From positions 1 to 7,634 of the forward strand of contig CAINUH010000075.1 of NCBI GenBank assembly GCA_903853735.1: DNA of 7,634 nt. The letters are read 5' to 3'. Origin of the DNA: an uncultured Desulfomonile sp. (lineage in GTDB: Bacteria; Desulfobacterota; Desulfomonilia; Desulfomonilales; Desulfomonilaceae). The notes under the pieces were generated by a model. The model saw only the letters and a list, made by a program, of their open reading frames with translations. It did no database searches and had not been told where the DNA came from. Shown here in pieces: positions 1 to 6,638 of this stretch; positions within the stretch are counted from its first letter, which is position 1, and every line of letters starts with the position of its first letter. The position numbers and the translations under genes are program-made.

Positions 1-539
1 CCATCCTGTAAATACCGCTTGGCTAGAACGGTCTCGATGCGAGGTTGCCGTTTGAAAAGCCAGTCCATAGCGCCGTAGAGTTCTTCCACCCCGGCAGACT
101 CTATCCCCAGGGTCTCTCCCAGGGTCGTGGAAAGACTCTCCGGTCCCAATCCCCGCGCCATGGCAAGCTTGGAGGAAGGATCCAGTATCCGGGCCGCAAT
201 CATCCCCATCACCAGGGCCCTGTTTCGACTCTGCGCAGAACCGAGGATCTTATCGAGGCCCAATTGGGCCATTGTCCCCAGCACCGCTGCCACATGACCA
301 TGGGGAAGGGATCGCGTGATCTCAAATGTCTCCTCTGCTCCAAGAAAGGACTCCCCTTTCAAAGCACGCATCACCAGTTGGATCACCGAAAGCGGGAGGT
401 GGGAAATGTTTCCCAGGGTCTCGTGCTTGACCTGTTTTCCCTGCCGGTAGGTACGCCTCAACAGGTAGCTTTCATAGACCTTCCCCTTGTAGTTTCTCCT
501 AGTAACGGCTACATGTACGGGTCCGATTCTGCTTGCCAT
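1..539 (-). CDS. IS1634-type transposase, N-terminal part, cut by left edge
   Basis: This is the first 179 codons of a transposase read leftward from an ATG at 539-537 and still open at base 1, so the C-terminal part lies outside the window. The protein begins MASRIGPVHVAVTRRNYKGK and continues with YESYLLRRTYRQGKQVKHET, then LGNISHLPLSVIQLVMR. This N-terminal pattern (a basic K-G-K segment, Y-x-x-x-L-L-R-R, then K-H-E-T-L-G-N-x-S-H-L-P) is what I recognise from IS1634-family (IS4-related, DDE) transposases. The DDE catalytic residues would lie beyond the edge, so activity cannot be judged. No stop or frameshift occurs in the visible part. The frame stays open upstream of 539, but the family N-terminus fits this ATG. 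No good Shine-Dalgarno sequence is visible. The family assignment is from remembered sequence patterns, not a search. Confidence 0.85.
   Translation of the reverse strand, partial: MASRIGPVHVAVTRRNYKGKVYESYLLRRTYRQGKQVKHETLGNISHLPLSVIQLVMRALKGESFLGAEETFEITRSLPHGHVAAVLGTMAQLGLDKILGSAQSRNRALVMGMIAARILDPSSKLAMARGLGPESLSTTLGETLGIESAGVEELYGAMDWLFKRQPRIETVLAKRYLQD
1..539 (-). mobile_element. Partial IS1634-type insertion sequence (minimum extent)
   Basis: The interval is the transposase part only. The outer end of the element must lie to the right of 539, probably within the next one or two hundred bases, but I cannot place the terminal inverted repeat because its partner lies outside the window. 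The element points outward, away from the SNF2/SWIM genes. Some members of this family are known for unusually long target-site duplications, so the usual short direct repeat may not mark the boundary. Confidence 0.6.
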
Positions 540-1052
540 GGGGCAGATATGCTCACAGCACAAAGGCCATGTCAAGGGAAAAGCGACAATATTAGTGGCT
601 ACACTATTGCCGAAAATAACACCCATGCCCCCACAATCATTCACTAAAACACGGAAAGACGCGGATAACTTCAGTCTAGGGCCATAAAGCTTGAGTTGTC
701 TCCAATACGGCATCCAAGAGTGACTTCCGAAGCGGCTGCCTCCGATGCAGTCACCTTGGACTGAACTCCGGAACGATCAGCATTCGGTTTTATCCGTTCA
801 TGCGAGTTATCGCAGACACCCATGCCGTTGGTCCTCTCTGGTGTTGTCCGCCAGGTTTACCCCCTCCCTCTATACGGCTCCCCGCGCGATTCCTTTTGCG
901 AGGGGCCTGAAATCGATTCCGAGCGACGTCCCTGGGAGCATCGATAAGAGCTGCTTTGCCTCCCACTTCCCACAGGGTGTCCTCAAATCTTCTTGCGCTC
1001 TCAAACTCCTCCATGACATTCGCAGAACTCACAGTTCCTAGCGATGCTGGAA
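540..1052. other. Intergenic stretch between SWIM gene and IS; no confident gene
   Basis: About 510 bases with no recognisable gene. The right-hand end of the IS1634-type element should fall somewhere in the first part. An imperfect palindrome at 591-606 (TAGTG, spacer GCTA, CACTA) lies about 55 bases upstream of the transposase start. A GC-rich imperfect stem-loop can be drawn at 880-905 (CCCC-x-CGC pairing with GCG-x-GGGG), but no T-tract follows it on the minus strand, so it is not a standard intrinsic terminator for the SNF2-SWIM operon. A weak 80-codon frame (790-1032, minus) is listed separately. Confidence 0.6.
790..1032 (-). CDS. Weak small ORF downstream of the SWIM gene, hypothetical
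   Basis: An 80-codon minus-strand frame starts at a GTG at 1032-1030, 20 bases after the SWIM stop codon, with AGGA a few bases upstream (TAGGAACTGTG). The predicted product is basic and rich in Arg and Gly, starting MSSANVMEEFESARRFEDTL, with no recognisable domain, signal peptide or membrane segment. Position and a possible ribosome site favour a third operon gene. Against it, the C-terminal half is low-complexity (Arg, Gly, Gln), another frame overlaps it, and the GTG lies in the loop of a short hairpin (GAACT, GTG, AGTTC). It may be non-coding or a gene remnant. No function is assigned. Confidence 0.2.
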   Translation of the reverse strand: MSSANVMEEFESARRFEDTLWEVGGKAALIDAPRDVARNRFQAPRKRNRAGSRIEGGGKPGGQHQRGPTAWVSAITRMNG

Positions 1053-1943
1053 TCAGTCAGTTGTGCCGAGGTATAAGTCCAACCCCTGCGAAGAAGCGGC
1101 GGAATAGACGCGTTCCAACGATTCGACGAAATGCTCCCGGCCGCGCCACAAGGGAAAGCTCCCAAGTCGTTTGACCAAAGCGGCGTGGATATGCGGGATC
1201 GAAACTGCATGTTCCTCTATGAGGTCCCTCACAGGAGAACGCCAGAAGAGTTCCGGATCTGCGGGGAGAGGTTCCGGGGGCTGCTTGGCTGCAAGTTCAG
1301 GGTCTTGCTTCCTGCTGTCCGGCTGTTTTTTCACAGTTCGGTCCCCGTTGACAGCGCCCAGTCCCCTCACCAGTTCGTCTCGATTCATACCCCGCAGTTT
1401 GAATATCAGGAACGGGTCACGGTCGAATTCCTCGCCGATGAGATAGTAAACTGCGGCGATGTGCTTACATGGATTGGACCAGTCGGGGCATGAGCAGTTC
1501 GTCTGCAGATCCTTAAGCTTCTGGGGAAAAAGAGAGATCTTTTGCTCCTTGAAGACGTCCTCTATGTTGTCCGGCATCTCGCCTGCCAGCAGCTTGGCCG
1601 CGAAGATCACCTGCTCTGAAAGAGCCTTAAGAATCTTGTTCCATTCAGGCCCGGAAAGGCTGTTTACCGTAATGGCTACGCCGTATGGCTTGGCCCTGGT
1701 CCCCTGAACGGCAGCGGTGACGGATCCCTTGGCTATGGCGATCGACACCACCTGTCCTCGTCGCGCGTAGGATCGACCACGGCCGAGCCTGGCGCCGATG
1801 TTGAAGCTTTCCAAGACCGCAATCCATCGCTTGGCCCACCAGCTCTGGCCGAAGCCGCCTCGCTTGGTCTGGGCCTTGATGCCTCCTTTGACCTCTCGTG
1901 GGGCCGCGGGAGTGTAGTAATCCGGGTAGTGCCAACGGCTCAT
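1053..1943 (-). CDS. SWIM zinc-finger protein
   Basis: A 296-residue cytoplasmic protein with a SWIM zinc-binding motif, CxCx6CxH: Cys150, Cys152, Cys159 and His161 in CSCPDWSNPCKH. The N-terminal region (about 28-90) carries the pattern common to stand-alone bacterial SWIM proteins: FGQSWWAKRWIAVLESF, then an R-G-R-S-Y-A-R-R-G segment and a beta-rich stretch ending in Q-G-T-R-A-K-P-Y. The region after the finger (about 165-190) has the usual F-L-I-F-K-L-R-G-M-N-R-D-E helix. Residues 200-230 form a Pro/Glu/Lys-rich linker, and a C-terminal helical part follows. SWIM domains are known as zinc-binding modules that contact DNA or proteins and are associated with SNF2 ATPases. Here the ATG is one base after the SNF2 stop codon, with GGGGGA five bases upstream, so co-expression and partnership with that ATPase are the natural inference. 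No enzymatic residues are visible. The family call is firm; the cellular role is not known. Confidence 0.93.
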   Translation of the reverse strand: MSRWHYPDYYTPAAPREVKGGIKAQTKRGGFGQSWWAKRWIAVLESFNIGARLGRGRSYARRGQVVSIAIAKGSVTAAVQGTRAKPYGVAITVNSLSGPEWNKILKALSEQVIFAAKLLAGEMPDNIEDVFKEQKISLFPQKLKDLQTNCSCPDWSNPCKHIAAVYYLIGEEFDRDPFLIFKLRGMNRDELVRGLGAVNGDRTVKKQPDSRKQDPELAAKQPPEPLPADPELFWRSPVRDLIEEHAVSIPHIHAALVKRLGSFPLWRGREHFVESLERVYSAASSQGLDLYLGTTD

Positions 1944-1944
1944 C

Positions 1945-4900
1945 TCAGTCCCCCAGGGCTTCTTTTCTTAACTTCCACAAGTCTTTGAGGTCCTTGTTCG
2001 ACAACTGGGTAATCCATCCCTCTCCCGTCCCGACGACCTTCTCGGCGACATCCTTCTTCCGCTCTATCATCTCGTCGATCTTCTCTTCCAAAGTACCGGC
2101 ACAAACGAACTTGTGCACTTGCACATTCTTCGTCTGACCTATGCGGAATGCTCGATCCGTGGCCTGGTTTTCCACTGCGGGATTCCACCAGCGGTCGAAG
2201 TGGAATACATGGTTCGCCGCGGTCAGGTTGAGACCGGTCCCGCCGGCCTTGAGAGAAAGCACGAAGAGCGACGGACCGCCTGCTCCGTCTTGGAATCGCT
2301 CCACTATGCGATCCCGATTCTGTCTGGTGACCCCGCCGTGGAGGAAGAGGACTTCACTGCCGAACACCTCTTGAAGATGCTTCCGGAGGAGCTTCCCCAT
2401 TTCCGCGAACTGGCTGAACACAAGGGCCCTGTCGCCGATACCCAAGACCTCTTCCAACATTTCGGTGAGACGTGCCAGCTTGCCGGAACGGCCCGGGATG
2501 GCCGAGTTGTCGCCGAGGAAATGCGCGGGATGGTTGCAGACCTGCTTCAATTTGGAGAGAGTCGCCAATATCAGGCCTTTCCGCTGGATGCCCTCGGAGG
2601 ATGTGAGGCCTTCTTCGGTTTCATTCACCACCGCGGCGTAGAGCGATGCCTGCTCTTTGGTCAACGGGCAGAAAACTTTCATCTCCATCTTGTCGGGCAG
2701 ATCTGCGATGATCGATTTGTCGGTCTTGAGCCGTCGCAGGATGAACGGCCCCGTAATGTGCTTTAGTCGCTCAGCCGCTTGCGGGTCTCGCTCTGCCTGA
2801 ATCGGCACAAAGAATTTCCGTTTGAACTCAGCTTGGCTCCCGAGAAATCCGGGATTGAGAAATTCCATAATGGACCACAGGTCTCCGACGTTGTTCTCAA
2901 CAGGAGTTCCCGTAAGAGCTATTCGATAATCCGCTTTGAGAGACCTCGCGGCACGCGCCTGTTGCGTCTCGGGATTCTTGATGTTCTGGGCTTCATCCAG
3001 GATGAGGCCTGACCACTGGATGTCTTGAAAGAGTTTTGCATCCCGGTGCAACAAGCCATAGCTCGATACAACCATGGCATACTTTGCCGCTTCTTTCTTG
3101 AAGCCGGCGCCCTTGTTTCTACCGACTCCGTGATGAATCATCACGCGAAGGTCGGGAGTGAATCGAGACGACTCTTTCTGCCAGTTGTTGACCACCGTGG
3201 TGGGGCAGACAAGGAGAACAGGCTTCTTACCGTTGGAGTTCCGGTAGTGCTGGATGAGGGCTAGAGTTTGAACCGTTTTTCCCAAGCCCATGTCGTCGGC
3301 AAGGCAGGCTCCCATACCCCATTGAGAAAGGAAACCGAGCCAGGACAGCCCCCTGGTTTGGTATGGCCGGAGTTCCCCCGAGAAGGCCCGATCGGGCTGG
3401 AGGTCTGCGAATCCCGCAGCGTTCTCCAGTTGCTTGAGCAAGGTGCCGACCCATCCCGTGGCTTTCACCTTTTCAAGTTGGAGCCCTCGGGGGGCTTCCT
3501 TCACCCCCAAGGCAAGCTGGACTACATCTCTTACCGTCGCCTTCTCCGATACTTTTTTCGACCAGAGATCTACTGCCGCCTGGATCTGTTCCGGGCTGAT
3601 CTCTACCCACTGCCCCCGTATTCTCACAAGAGGGGCCTTGAGCCTGGCCAGGGATTCCAGTTCCTGAAGCGTTATACTTTGATCCCCGATTGCCACTTCC
3701 CAGTCGAATTGCACGATGTCGCCCAGCGAAAGCCCGCTGCCGGCTTTCATCTTGGGACTCTTCACGTGTGCGCTGAGGGACAAGCGAAGCTTCGTTCCCT
3801 TACCGGTCCACCAGGCTGGGAGCATCACGCCGAATCCGGACTGCCTGAGCAGAAGGGCATTTTCCGTGAGGAAATTATGAGCAGCCTGAGGGTCGAGCGC
3901 GTACCCGGCAGGGCGAGCACTCTTCAGGCTCGCGGCCATCTCCCGGCAGATAGACGAGGCTTGCCCCAAAGACGTCAAAAGATATTCCGTCACCTCGGGA
4001 CCAGCGATCTTCAGGCCGGTGGGCTTGGTCAGACCGTTGTTCCAGGCGTCTTCCACCGGGACCAGGAGGCTCAGATCATCCTTGGGCTGAAAGAGAAAGC
4101 GGACGTACCAGGATTCCCCGGCGGATTTTGCTCGTCCCCTCTTAGGTGGCTCTGAAACGGTAGGCTCTTCCAGGCGGAAACAGAGGCGAAGCGGGGACAA
4201 AGCCGTGACCGCAATGGGCCTGGACCAATCGCGGACATTGTCGGCAAGACCGGACAATTCGCCTTTGTCACCAAGAATCCGGTTGTCCTGAGATTTCAAC
4301 GCGGAGAGCCACGCGTCATGGGCGCTCTCGAAGGCACTCCCTTTTCGGCGTTTCGGAATCGACCGTTCGCCCCGACTCGAAGATCGAACCAAATGGTCGA
4401 GGGCACCGCCAAGAAACGCCTTTAGTGGATCGATGGCGGGCTTTGTAGGCGGTTCGGCCGAACGGATGTCGATGAGGGCCCGAGCCGCGGGAGGCATTCT
4501 TCGTGCAAGGTGCGTCAGGCTTTCGGTATCATCGCCGAGATACACAGGAATCCACACGGCACAGAACAAGTCGTCACCTGATTCAATCGAGGGCAGGTAT
4601 TGCTGACGAGCAACGAGGGAGCCGGAAAACCGAAGCGCGTCGGACCAGAAACTTAAATCATCACCTATCACCACGCCCGGGGCGAGAACTTTCTTTCGTG
4701 AACAGGTACAGAGAAAATCGACGGCTTCGCTCCATTCCATTCGGTAAGCGGAAACGGTCCAAGGGCAGAGCTTTGCCTTCCCCCTTCCAGGGGGTTGTTC
4801 ACCAATGAGGGGGCTTGACGGGATTGCTTGCCCGGCCCTTGTCGGGATCCACGCGGCGAAATCGTAGAAACGCTTCTTTTCAGGCTGGATATTCGGAACG

Positions 4901-5076
4901 GCTTCGGCGAGCACGAAGACGAGGTCGTGCATGTCGGCGCCATAGTAGTACCGTTCCGCCTTTTCTTTGAGGCCCCTTTCGGGAGAGTTCCGTTTCTTAA
5001 GGGCCTTTTTGGGCTCGGAGATCTCTCCCCAGAGAAGTATCCGTCCTGAATGCATGGCTGCGTGGACTATGATCAT
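1945..5076 (-). CDS. SNF2-family DEAD/DEAH-box ATPase/helicase
   Basis: A 1043-residue SWI2/SNF2 (superfamily 2) ATPase with all main motifs intact: LRPYQ at about 569-573; Walker A DDMGLGKT at 594-601 (Lys600); motif Ia CPTTVVNNW at 624-632; Walker B DEAQ at 694-697; motif III LTGTP at 721-725; motif V GGTGLNL at 945-951; motif VI QATDRAFRIGQ at 971-981 with Arg975 and Arg978. Residues about 395-510 (from A-H-N-F-L through F-G-V-M-L-P-A-W-W) match the domain found N-terminal to the motor in bacterial SNF2 helicases (I believe PF12419/DUF3670). Residues 1-390 are family-specific, with no motif I can name. Such enzymes hydrolyse ATP to translocate on double-stranded DNA and shift or strip bound proteins; few truly unwind DNA. 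The frame is open to 5145, but the ATG at 5076 is chosen: it has AAAGGA nine bases upstream, and MIIVHAAMHSGRILLWGE is the usual N-terminus of this family. No truncation or frameshift is seen. It is the first gene of an operon with the SWIM gene. Repair, transcription or defence roles are all possible. Confidence 0.95.
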   Translation of the reverse strand: MIIVHAAMHSGRILLWGEISEPKKALKKRNSPERGLKEKAERYYYGADMHDLVFVLAEAVPNIQPEKKRFYDFAAWIPTRAGQAIPSSPLIGEQPPGRGKAKLCPWTVSAYRMEWSEAVDFLCTCSRKKVLAPGVVIGDDLSFWSDALRFSGSLVARQQYLPSIESGDDLFCAVWIPVYLGDDTESLTHLARRMPPAARALIDIRSAEPPTKPAIDPLKAFLGGALDHLVRSSSRGERSIPKRRKGSAFESAHDAWLSALKSQDNRILGDKGELSGLADNVRDWSRPIAVTALSPLRLCFRLEEPTVSEPPKRGRAKSAGESWYVRFLFQPKDDLSLLVPVEDAWNNGLTKPTGLKIAGPEVTEYLLTSLGQASSICREMAASLKSARPAGYALDPQAAHNFLTENALLLRQSGFGVMLPAWWTGKGTKLRLSLSAHVKSPKMKAGSGLSLGDIVQFDWEVAIGDQSITLQELESLARLKAPLVRIRGQWVEISPEQIQAAVDLWSKKVSEKATVRDVVQLALGVKEAPRGLQLEKVKATGWVGTLLKQLENAAGFADLQPDRAFSGELRPYQTRGLSWLGFLSQWGMGACLADDMGLGKTVQTLALIQHYRNSNGKKPVLLVCPTTVVNNWQKESSRFTPDLRVMIHHGVGRNKGAGFKKEAAKYAMVVSSYGLLHRDAKLFQDIQWSGLILDEAQNIKNPETQQARAARSLKADYRIALTGTPVENNVGDLWSIMEFLNPGFLGSQAEFKRKFFVPIQAERDPQAAERLKHITGPFILRRLKTDKSIIADLPDKMEMKVFCPLTKEQASLYAAVVNETEEGLTSSEGIQRKGLILATLSKLKQVCNHPAHFLGDNSAIPGRSGKLARLTEMLEEVLGIGDRALVFSQFAEMGKLLRKHLQEVFGSEVLFLHGGVTRQNRDRIVERFQDGAGGPSLFVLSLKAGGTGLNLTAANHVFHFDRWWNPAVENQATDRAFRIGQTKNVQVHKFVCAGTLEEKIDEMIERKKDVAEKVVGTGEGWITQLSNKDLKDLWKLRKEALGD
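1949..1954 (-). promoter_or_regulatory. Ribosome binding site of SWIM gene inside the SNF2 3' end
   Basis: On the minus strand the junction reads GGGGGACTGAGATGAGC. GGGGGA serves as a Shine-Dalgarno sequence, TGA is the SNF2 stop, and one base later the ATG opens the SWIM gene. The site lies within the last codons of the ATPase gene, so ribosomes finishing SNF2 sit at the SWIM start. This is the classic arrangement for translational coupling. Confidence 0.7.
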
Positions 5077-5085
5077 CTGATGCTG

Positions 5086-5091
5086 TCCTTT
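5086..5091 (-). promoter_or_regulatory. Ribosome binding site that fixes the SNF2 start
   Basis: AAAGGA on the minus strand lies nine bases upstream of the ATG at 5076-5074. The longer open frame reaching 5145 would add 23 residues with a composition unlike the family (MCPSTVPDGCGTSMGNCDKG and so on), so this site decides in favour of the shorter protein. Confidence 0.6.
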
Positions 5092-5193
5092 GTCACAGTT
5101 GCCCATCGAGGTGCCGCAACCATCAGGCACCGTCGAGGGGCACACCCTGCGGAGGTTTCCGTACGAGACCGTTAGTGCAATTGGTTGCAGGCC

Positions 5194-5222
5194 GGAATAT
5201 CAAAACCATCGGGTCATGTCAA
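5194..5222 (-). promoter_or_regulatory. Candidate sigma-70-type promoter for the SNF2-SWIM operon
   Basis: On the minus strand there is a perfect -35 hexamer TTGACA (5222-5217), a 17-base spacer, and TATTCC (5199-5194) preceded by TG one base away, an extended -10 pattern (TGATATTCC). The -10 itself matches the consensus at only three of six positions, so the TG extension carries much of the case. Transcription would begin near 5187, giving a leader of roughly 110 bases before the SNF2 ATG. No operator palindrome is obvious next to it. Confidence 0.4.
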
Positions 5223-5265
5223 GCTGGCTCAAACGAGTAAATCCTGGGCCTCGCCACATGACGGT

Positions 5266-5556
5266 TCACTCGCCCTCATACTGATTCAAGCGTTCCTTGA
5301 TACAATACCTGCTCCCGAGAGGCTCAGATTGGCAATAACCCGGATAATGTTCCGGATCGTTATGGGACGAAGTATGGACGACGGACTTCCACGGGACCGG
5401 GAAGGTCAGGTCTCGCGGTAAGATGGACGCGTAGACAATGGCCTCAATGACGCGTGTTTGTTGATTTTCCAAGGGGGGAGTGGGGGATGGTACTGCGGGC
5501 TCTACAGGTAATCTCGACGCTCTCCAAATCTCGGGCAGTCCGTCGATCACCAACAC
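5266..5556 (-). CDS. Weak 96-codon ORF upstream of SNF2, hypothetical
   Basis: The frame starts at a GTG at 5556-5554, with AAAGGGG about eight bases upstream on the minus strand, and ends at 5266, upstream of the candidate SNF2 promoter. The predicted protein starts MLVIDGLPEIWRASRLP, has a Pro-rich segment (P-A-V-P-S-P-T-P-P-L) and then a more ordinary stretch (T-R-V-I-E-A-I-V-Y-A-S). No domain, signal peptide or membrane segment is recognised. Third-position G+C, counted by hand, is about 60 percent, which does not discriminate. The opposite strand is almost equally open in register, so one of the two may be a shadow, or both may be non-coding. Confidence 0.2.
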   Translation of the reverse strand: MLVIDGLPEIWRASRLPVEPAVPSPTPPLENQQTRVIEAIVYASILPRDLTFPVPWKSVVHTSSHNDPEHYPGYCQSEPLGSRYCIKERLNQYEGE

Positions 5557-5697
5557 AGATCAAACCCCTTTGAGATCAAGAACCCCGGACTTATCTGGTC
5601 CGCTCAAACCTTGATACGTGCGGCAAGCCTATTCCTGGACTTCGAGGAAGTCGTTCGAAGGGAAGGCATCCTCAGGCGGGGTCGACCAGGCATATAG
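5512..5697 (+). pseudogene. Possible start-less coding remnant on plus strand
   Basis: After a TAA at 5509-5511 the plus strand is open to a TAG at 5695-5697. The last two thirds read like protein: NPFEIKNPGLIWSAQTLIRA, then SLFLDFEEVVRREG and an Arg-rich tail. There is no ATG or GTG in this stretch, and only one internal TTG late in it, so it could only be the C-terminal remnant of a gene whose front is lost or frameshifted. The same frame upstream (5185-5418) is also open. I do not recognise the family, and chance openness opposite the minus-strand ORF is a serious alternative. Confidence 0.15.
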
Positions 5698-5823
5698 TTG
5701 TTTCCTCCCCCCTTTGAACCGTCCTGTAGGCCAAGGAGAAAAGCATTGGGCGAGGCTGGCTGGATCTACGCAAGCGCCGCCCTTGCCGCTGTGACGCAAC
5801 TGCCCCTACCCCCCCGCCGGGGT

Positions 5824-6612
5824 TCATACTGCTCTCATGCCACAACATTTCTTATACTTCCTTCCGCTTCCACAGGGACATGGATCATTACGACTGATTT
5901 TCTCAGACCGGGCTGGCTCGGAGGGATTCAATGCCTTTTCCAGGTCCGTGATGTCTTCGGGTTTATCGGGTTCCAACCCGATGACATAGTGCCGGCCGTT
6001 CGCGGCGCATTGCTCTGCTACATATCTTGCCGTTCGTTCTGTCTGTACTCGGACGACAATCGGTCTTGCCTCTGTTCCAATTCTTGCCATCTCACTTTCC
6101 ATCCGATCCTTTTGCTTTGTGGCCCCATTCGTTGGCTCGGGGCTCGGCTTGCCGGCGTCCGCGGCAGTCCGCTGTTCGGTTTTTCGTTCGTGTTCCGCTA
6201 TTATGTCGGCAAGGGCTTCTATGTCCGCACGGACTTCCTCCAGCGGCTTTCCCGCTATCTTTGACGCTCTTGCCAGTACTTCATCCGTCAGTTCGATATC
6301 AAACGTAACAAGCGTCGAGCCACACTTCCTGCATACCGCACTATCTACAAAGAATTTGTCTCGGTAGGTCTTGAAGAAGACGTACCGCACGGCATGGTTC
6401 TCTTTCAGATGATAGGCGATCAGTGCCTGCGTTTCATCCGAGTTGCGATCAGGCTTTGGCACGCCTCCTACTCTGAACACCCGTCTCTCGAAATCGTCAG
6501 TATTGCCGCAGTCCTTGCAGCGTACCGGCCTCAGAACGTTGAAGTTGGAAGTAGCGGTGAGGCTTGCGGTGTCGTGTTCTGACAGCAATCTTATCTGAAT
6601 CGGCCTATTCAC
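5824..6612 (-). CDS. Zinc-ribbon plus SEC-C metal-binding protein
   Basis: A 262-residue soluble protein starting at a GTG (6612-6610), with AGAGGA four bases upstream. The C-terminus carries a textbook SEC-C motif, CxCx8CC: Cys245, Cys247, Cys256 and Cys257 in [19 protein letters not shown] is the zinc-binding motif first known from the tail of SecA and found in many other proteins. Residues about 175-257 ([18 protein letters not shown], then [12 protein letters not shown], then the motif) resemble small stand-alone SEC-C proteins of the PBPRA1643 type. The N-terminal part has two CxxC knuckles, Cys32/Cys35 and Cys94/Cys97, which could form one zinc ribbon with a 58-residue insertion. Residues 141-170 are a hydrophilic linker. 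There is no signal peptide or membrane segment. The gene has the same orientation as SNF2-SWIM but lies about 750 bases upstream of it, so it is probably transcribed separately. The partner and function are unknown. Confidence 0.88.
   Translation of the reverse strand: MNRPIQIRLLSEHDTASLTATSNFNVLRPVRCKDCGNTDDFERRVFRVGGVPKPDRNSDETQALIAYHLKENHAVRYVFFKTYRDKFFVDSAVCRKCGSTLVTFDIELTDEVLARASKIAGKPLEEVRADIEALADIIAEHERKTEQRTAADAGKPSPEPTNGATKQKDRMESEMARIGTEARPIVVRVQTERTARYVAEQCAANGRHYVIGLEPDKPEDITDLEKALNPSEPARSEKISRNDPCPCGSGRKYKKCCGMRAV
6107..6113 (-). promoter_or_regulatory. Possible internal ribosome binding site within SEC-C gene
   Basis: On the minus strand AAAAGGA is followed by TCGG and an in-frame ATG at 6102-6100 (Met171), with a second ATG at Met175. 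It lies exactly at the end of the linker, before the SEC-C-bearing domain. It could start a separate 92-residue protein resembling the small stand-alone SEC-C family. A purine-rich stretch coding Lys-Asp-Arg by chance is the alternative. Confidence 0.3.
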
Positions 6613-6638
6613 TTGATCCTCTCGGTGCTTCCGAACTC

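Larger units (their letters stand above)
5077..5823. other. Intergenic stretch between SEC-C and SNF2 genes
   Basis: About 750 bases without a confident gene. The SNF2-proximal part holds the ribosome site and candidate promoter listed separately. The middle holds a 96-codon minus-strand frame (5266-5556) and, in codon register on the opposite strand, a plus-strand frame interrupted by only two TAA codons between 5185 and 5697. The part next to the SEC-C stop is G/C-run rich, with a short CCCC-GCC-GGGG pairing near 5812-5822 but no T-tract, so it is not a convincing terminator. It has the look of decayed or recently joined DNA. Confidence 0.5.

Noticed and set aside
541..575. TTGACA (minus strand, 575-570) as a promoter for the IS1634-type transposase
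   Set aside because: No acceptable -10 at 16 to 18 bases, and the start point would leave almost no leader before the ATG.
45..647. 200-codon plus-strand frame at the left edge
   Set aside because: Antisense to the IS1634-type transposase, which gives clear family patterns on the minus strand. The plus-strand protein is His/Gln/Arg-rich and unrecognisable.
619..826. Direct repeat of the 11-mer ACACCCATGCC at 619-629 and 816-826
   Set aside because: Several repeated 11-mers are expected by chance in 7.6 kb, and neither copy sits at an identified element end.
1131..1707. Plus-strand frames opposite the SWIM gene
   Set aside because: Overlap the zinc-finger coding region on the minus strand and show no domains.
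2113..2766. 217-codon plus-strand frame opposite the SNF2 gene
   Set aside because: It lies entirely antisense to the conserved SNF2 motor region; its openness is a by-product of that gene's codon usage, and it resembles no family.
3268..4155. 295-codon plus-strand frame opposite the SNF2 gene
   Set aside because: Antisense to the Walker A to DUF3670-like region of SNF2, with no recognisable domain; treated as a shadow.
5811..5823. CCCC-GCC-GGGG pairing after the SEC-C stop as a terminator
   Set aside because: Stem is only four pairs and no T-tract follows on the minus strand.
5698..6264. 188-codon plus-strand frame opposite the SEC-C gene
   Set aside because: The minus strand encodes a textbook SEC-C motif across the same bases; the plus frame is a shadow.
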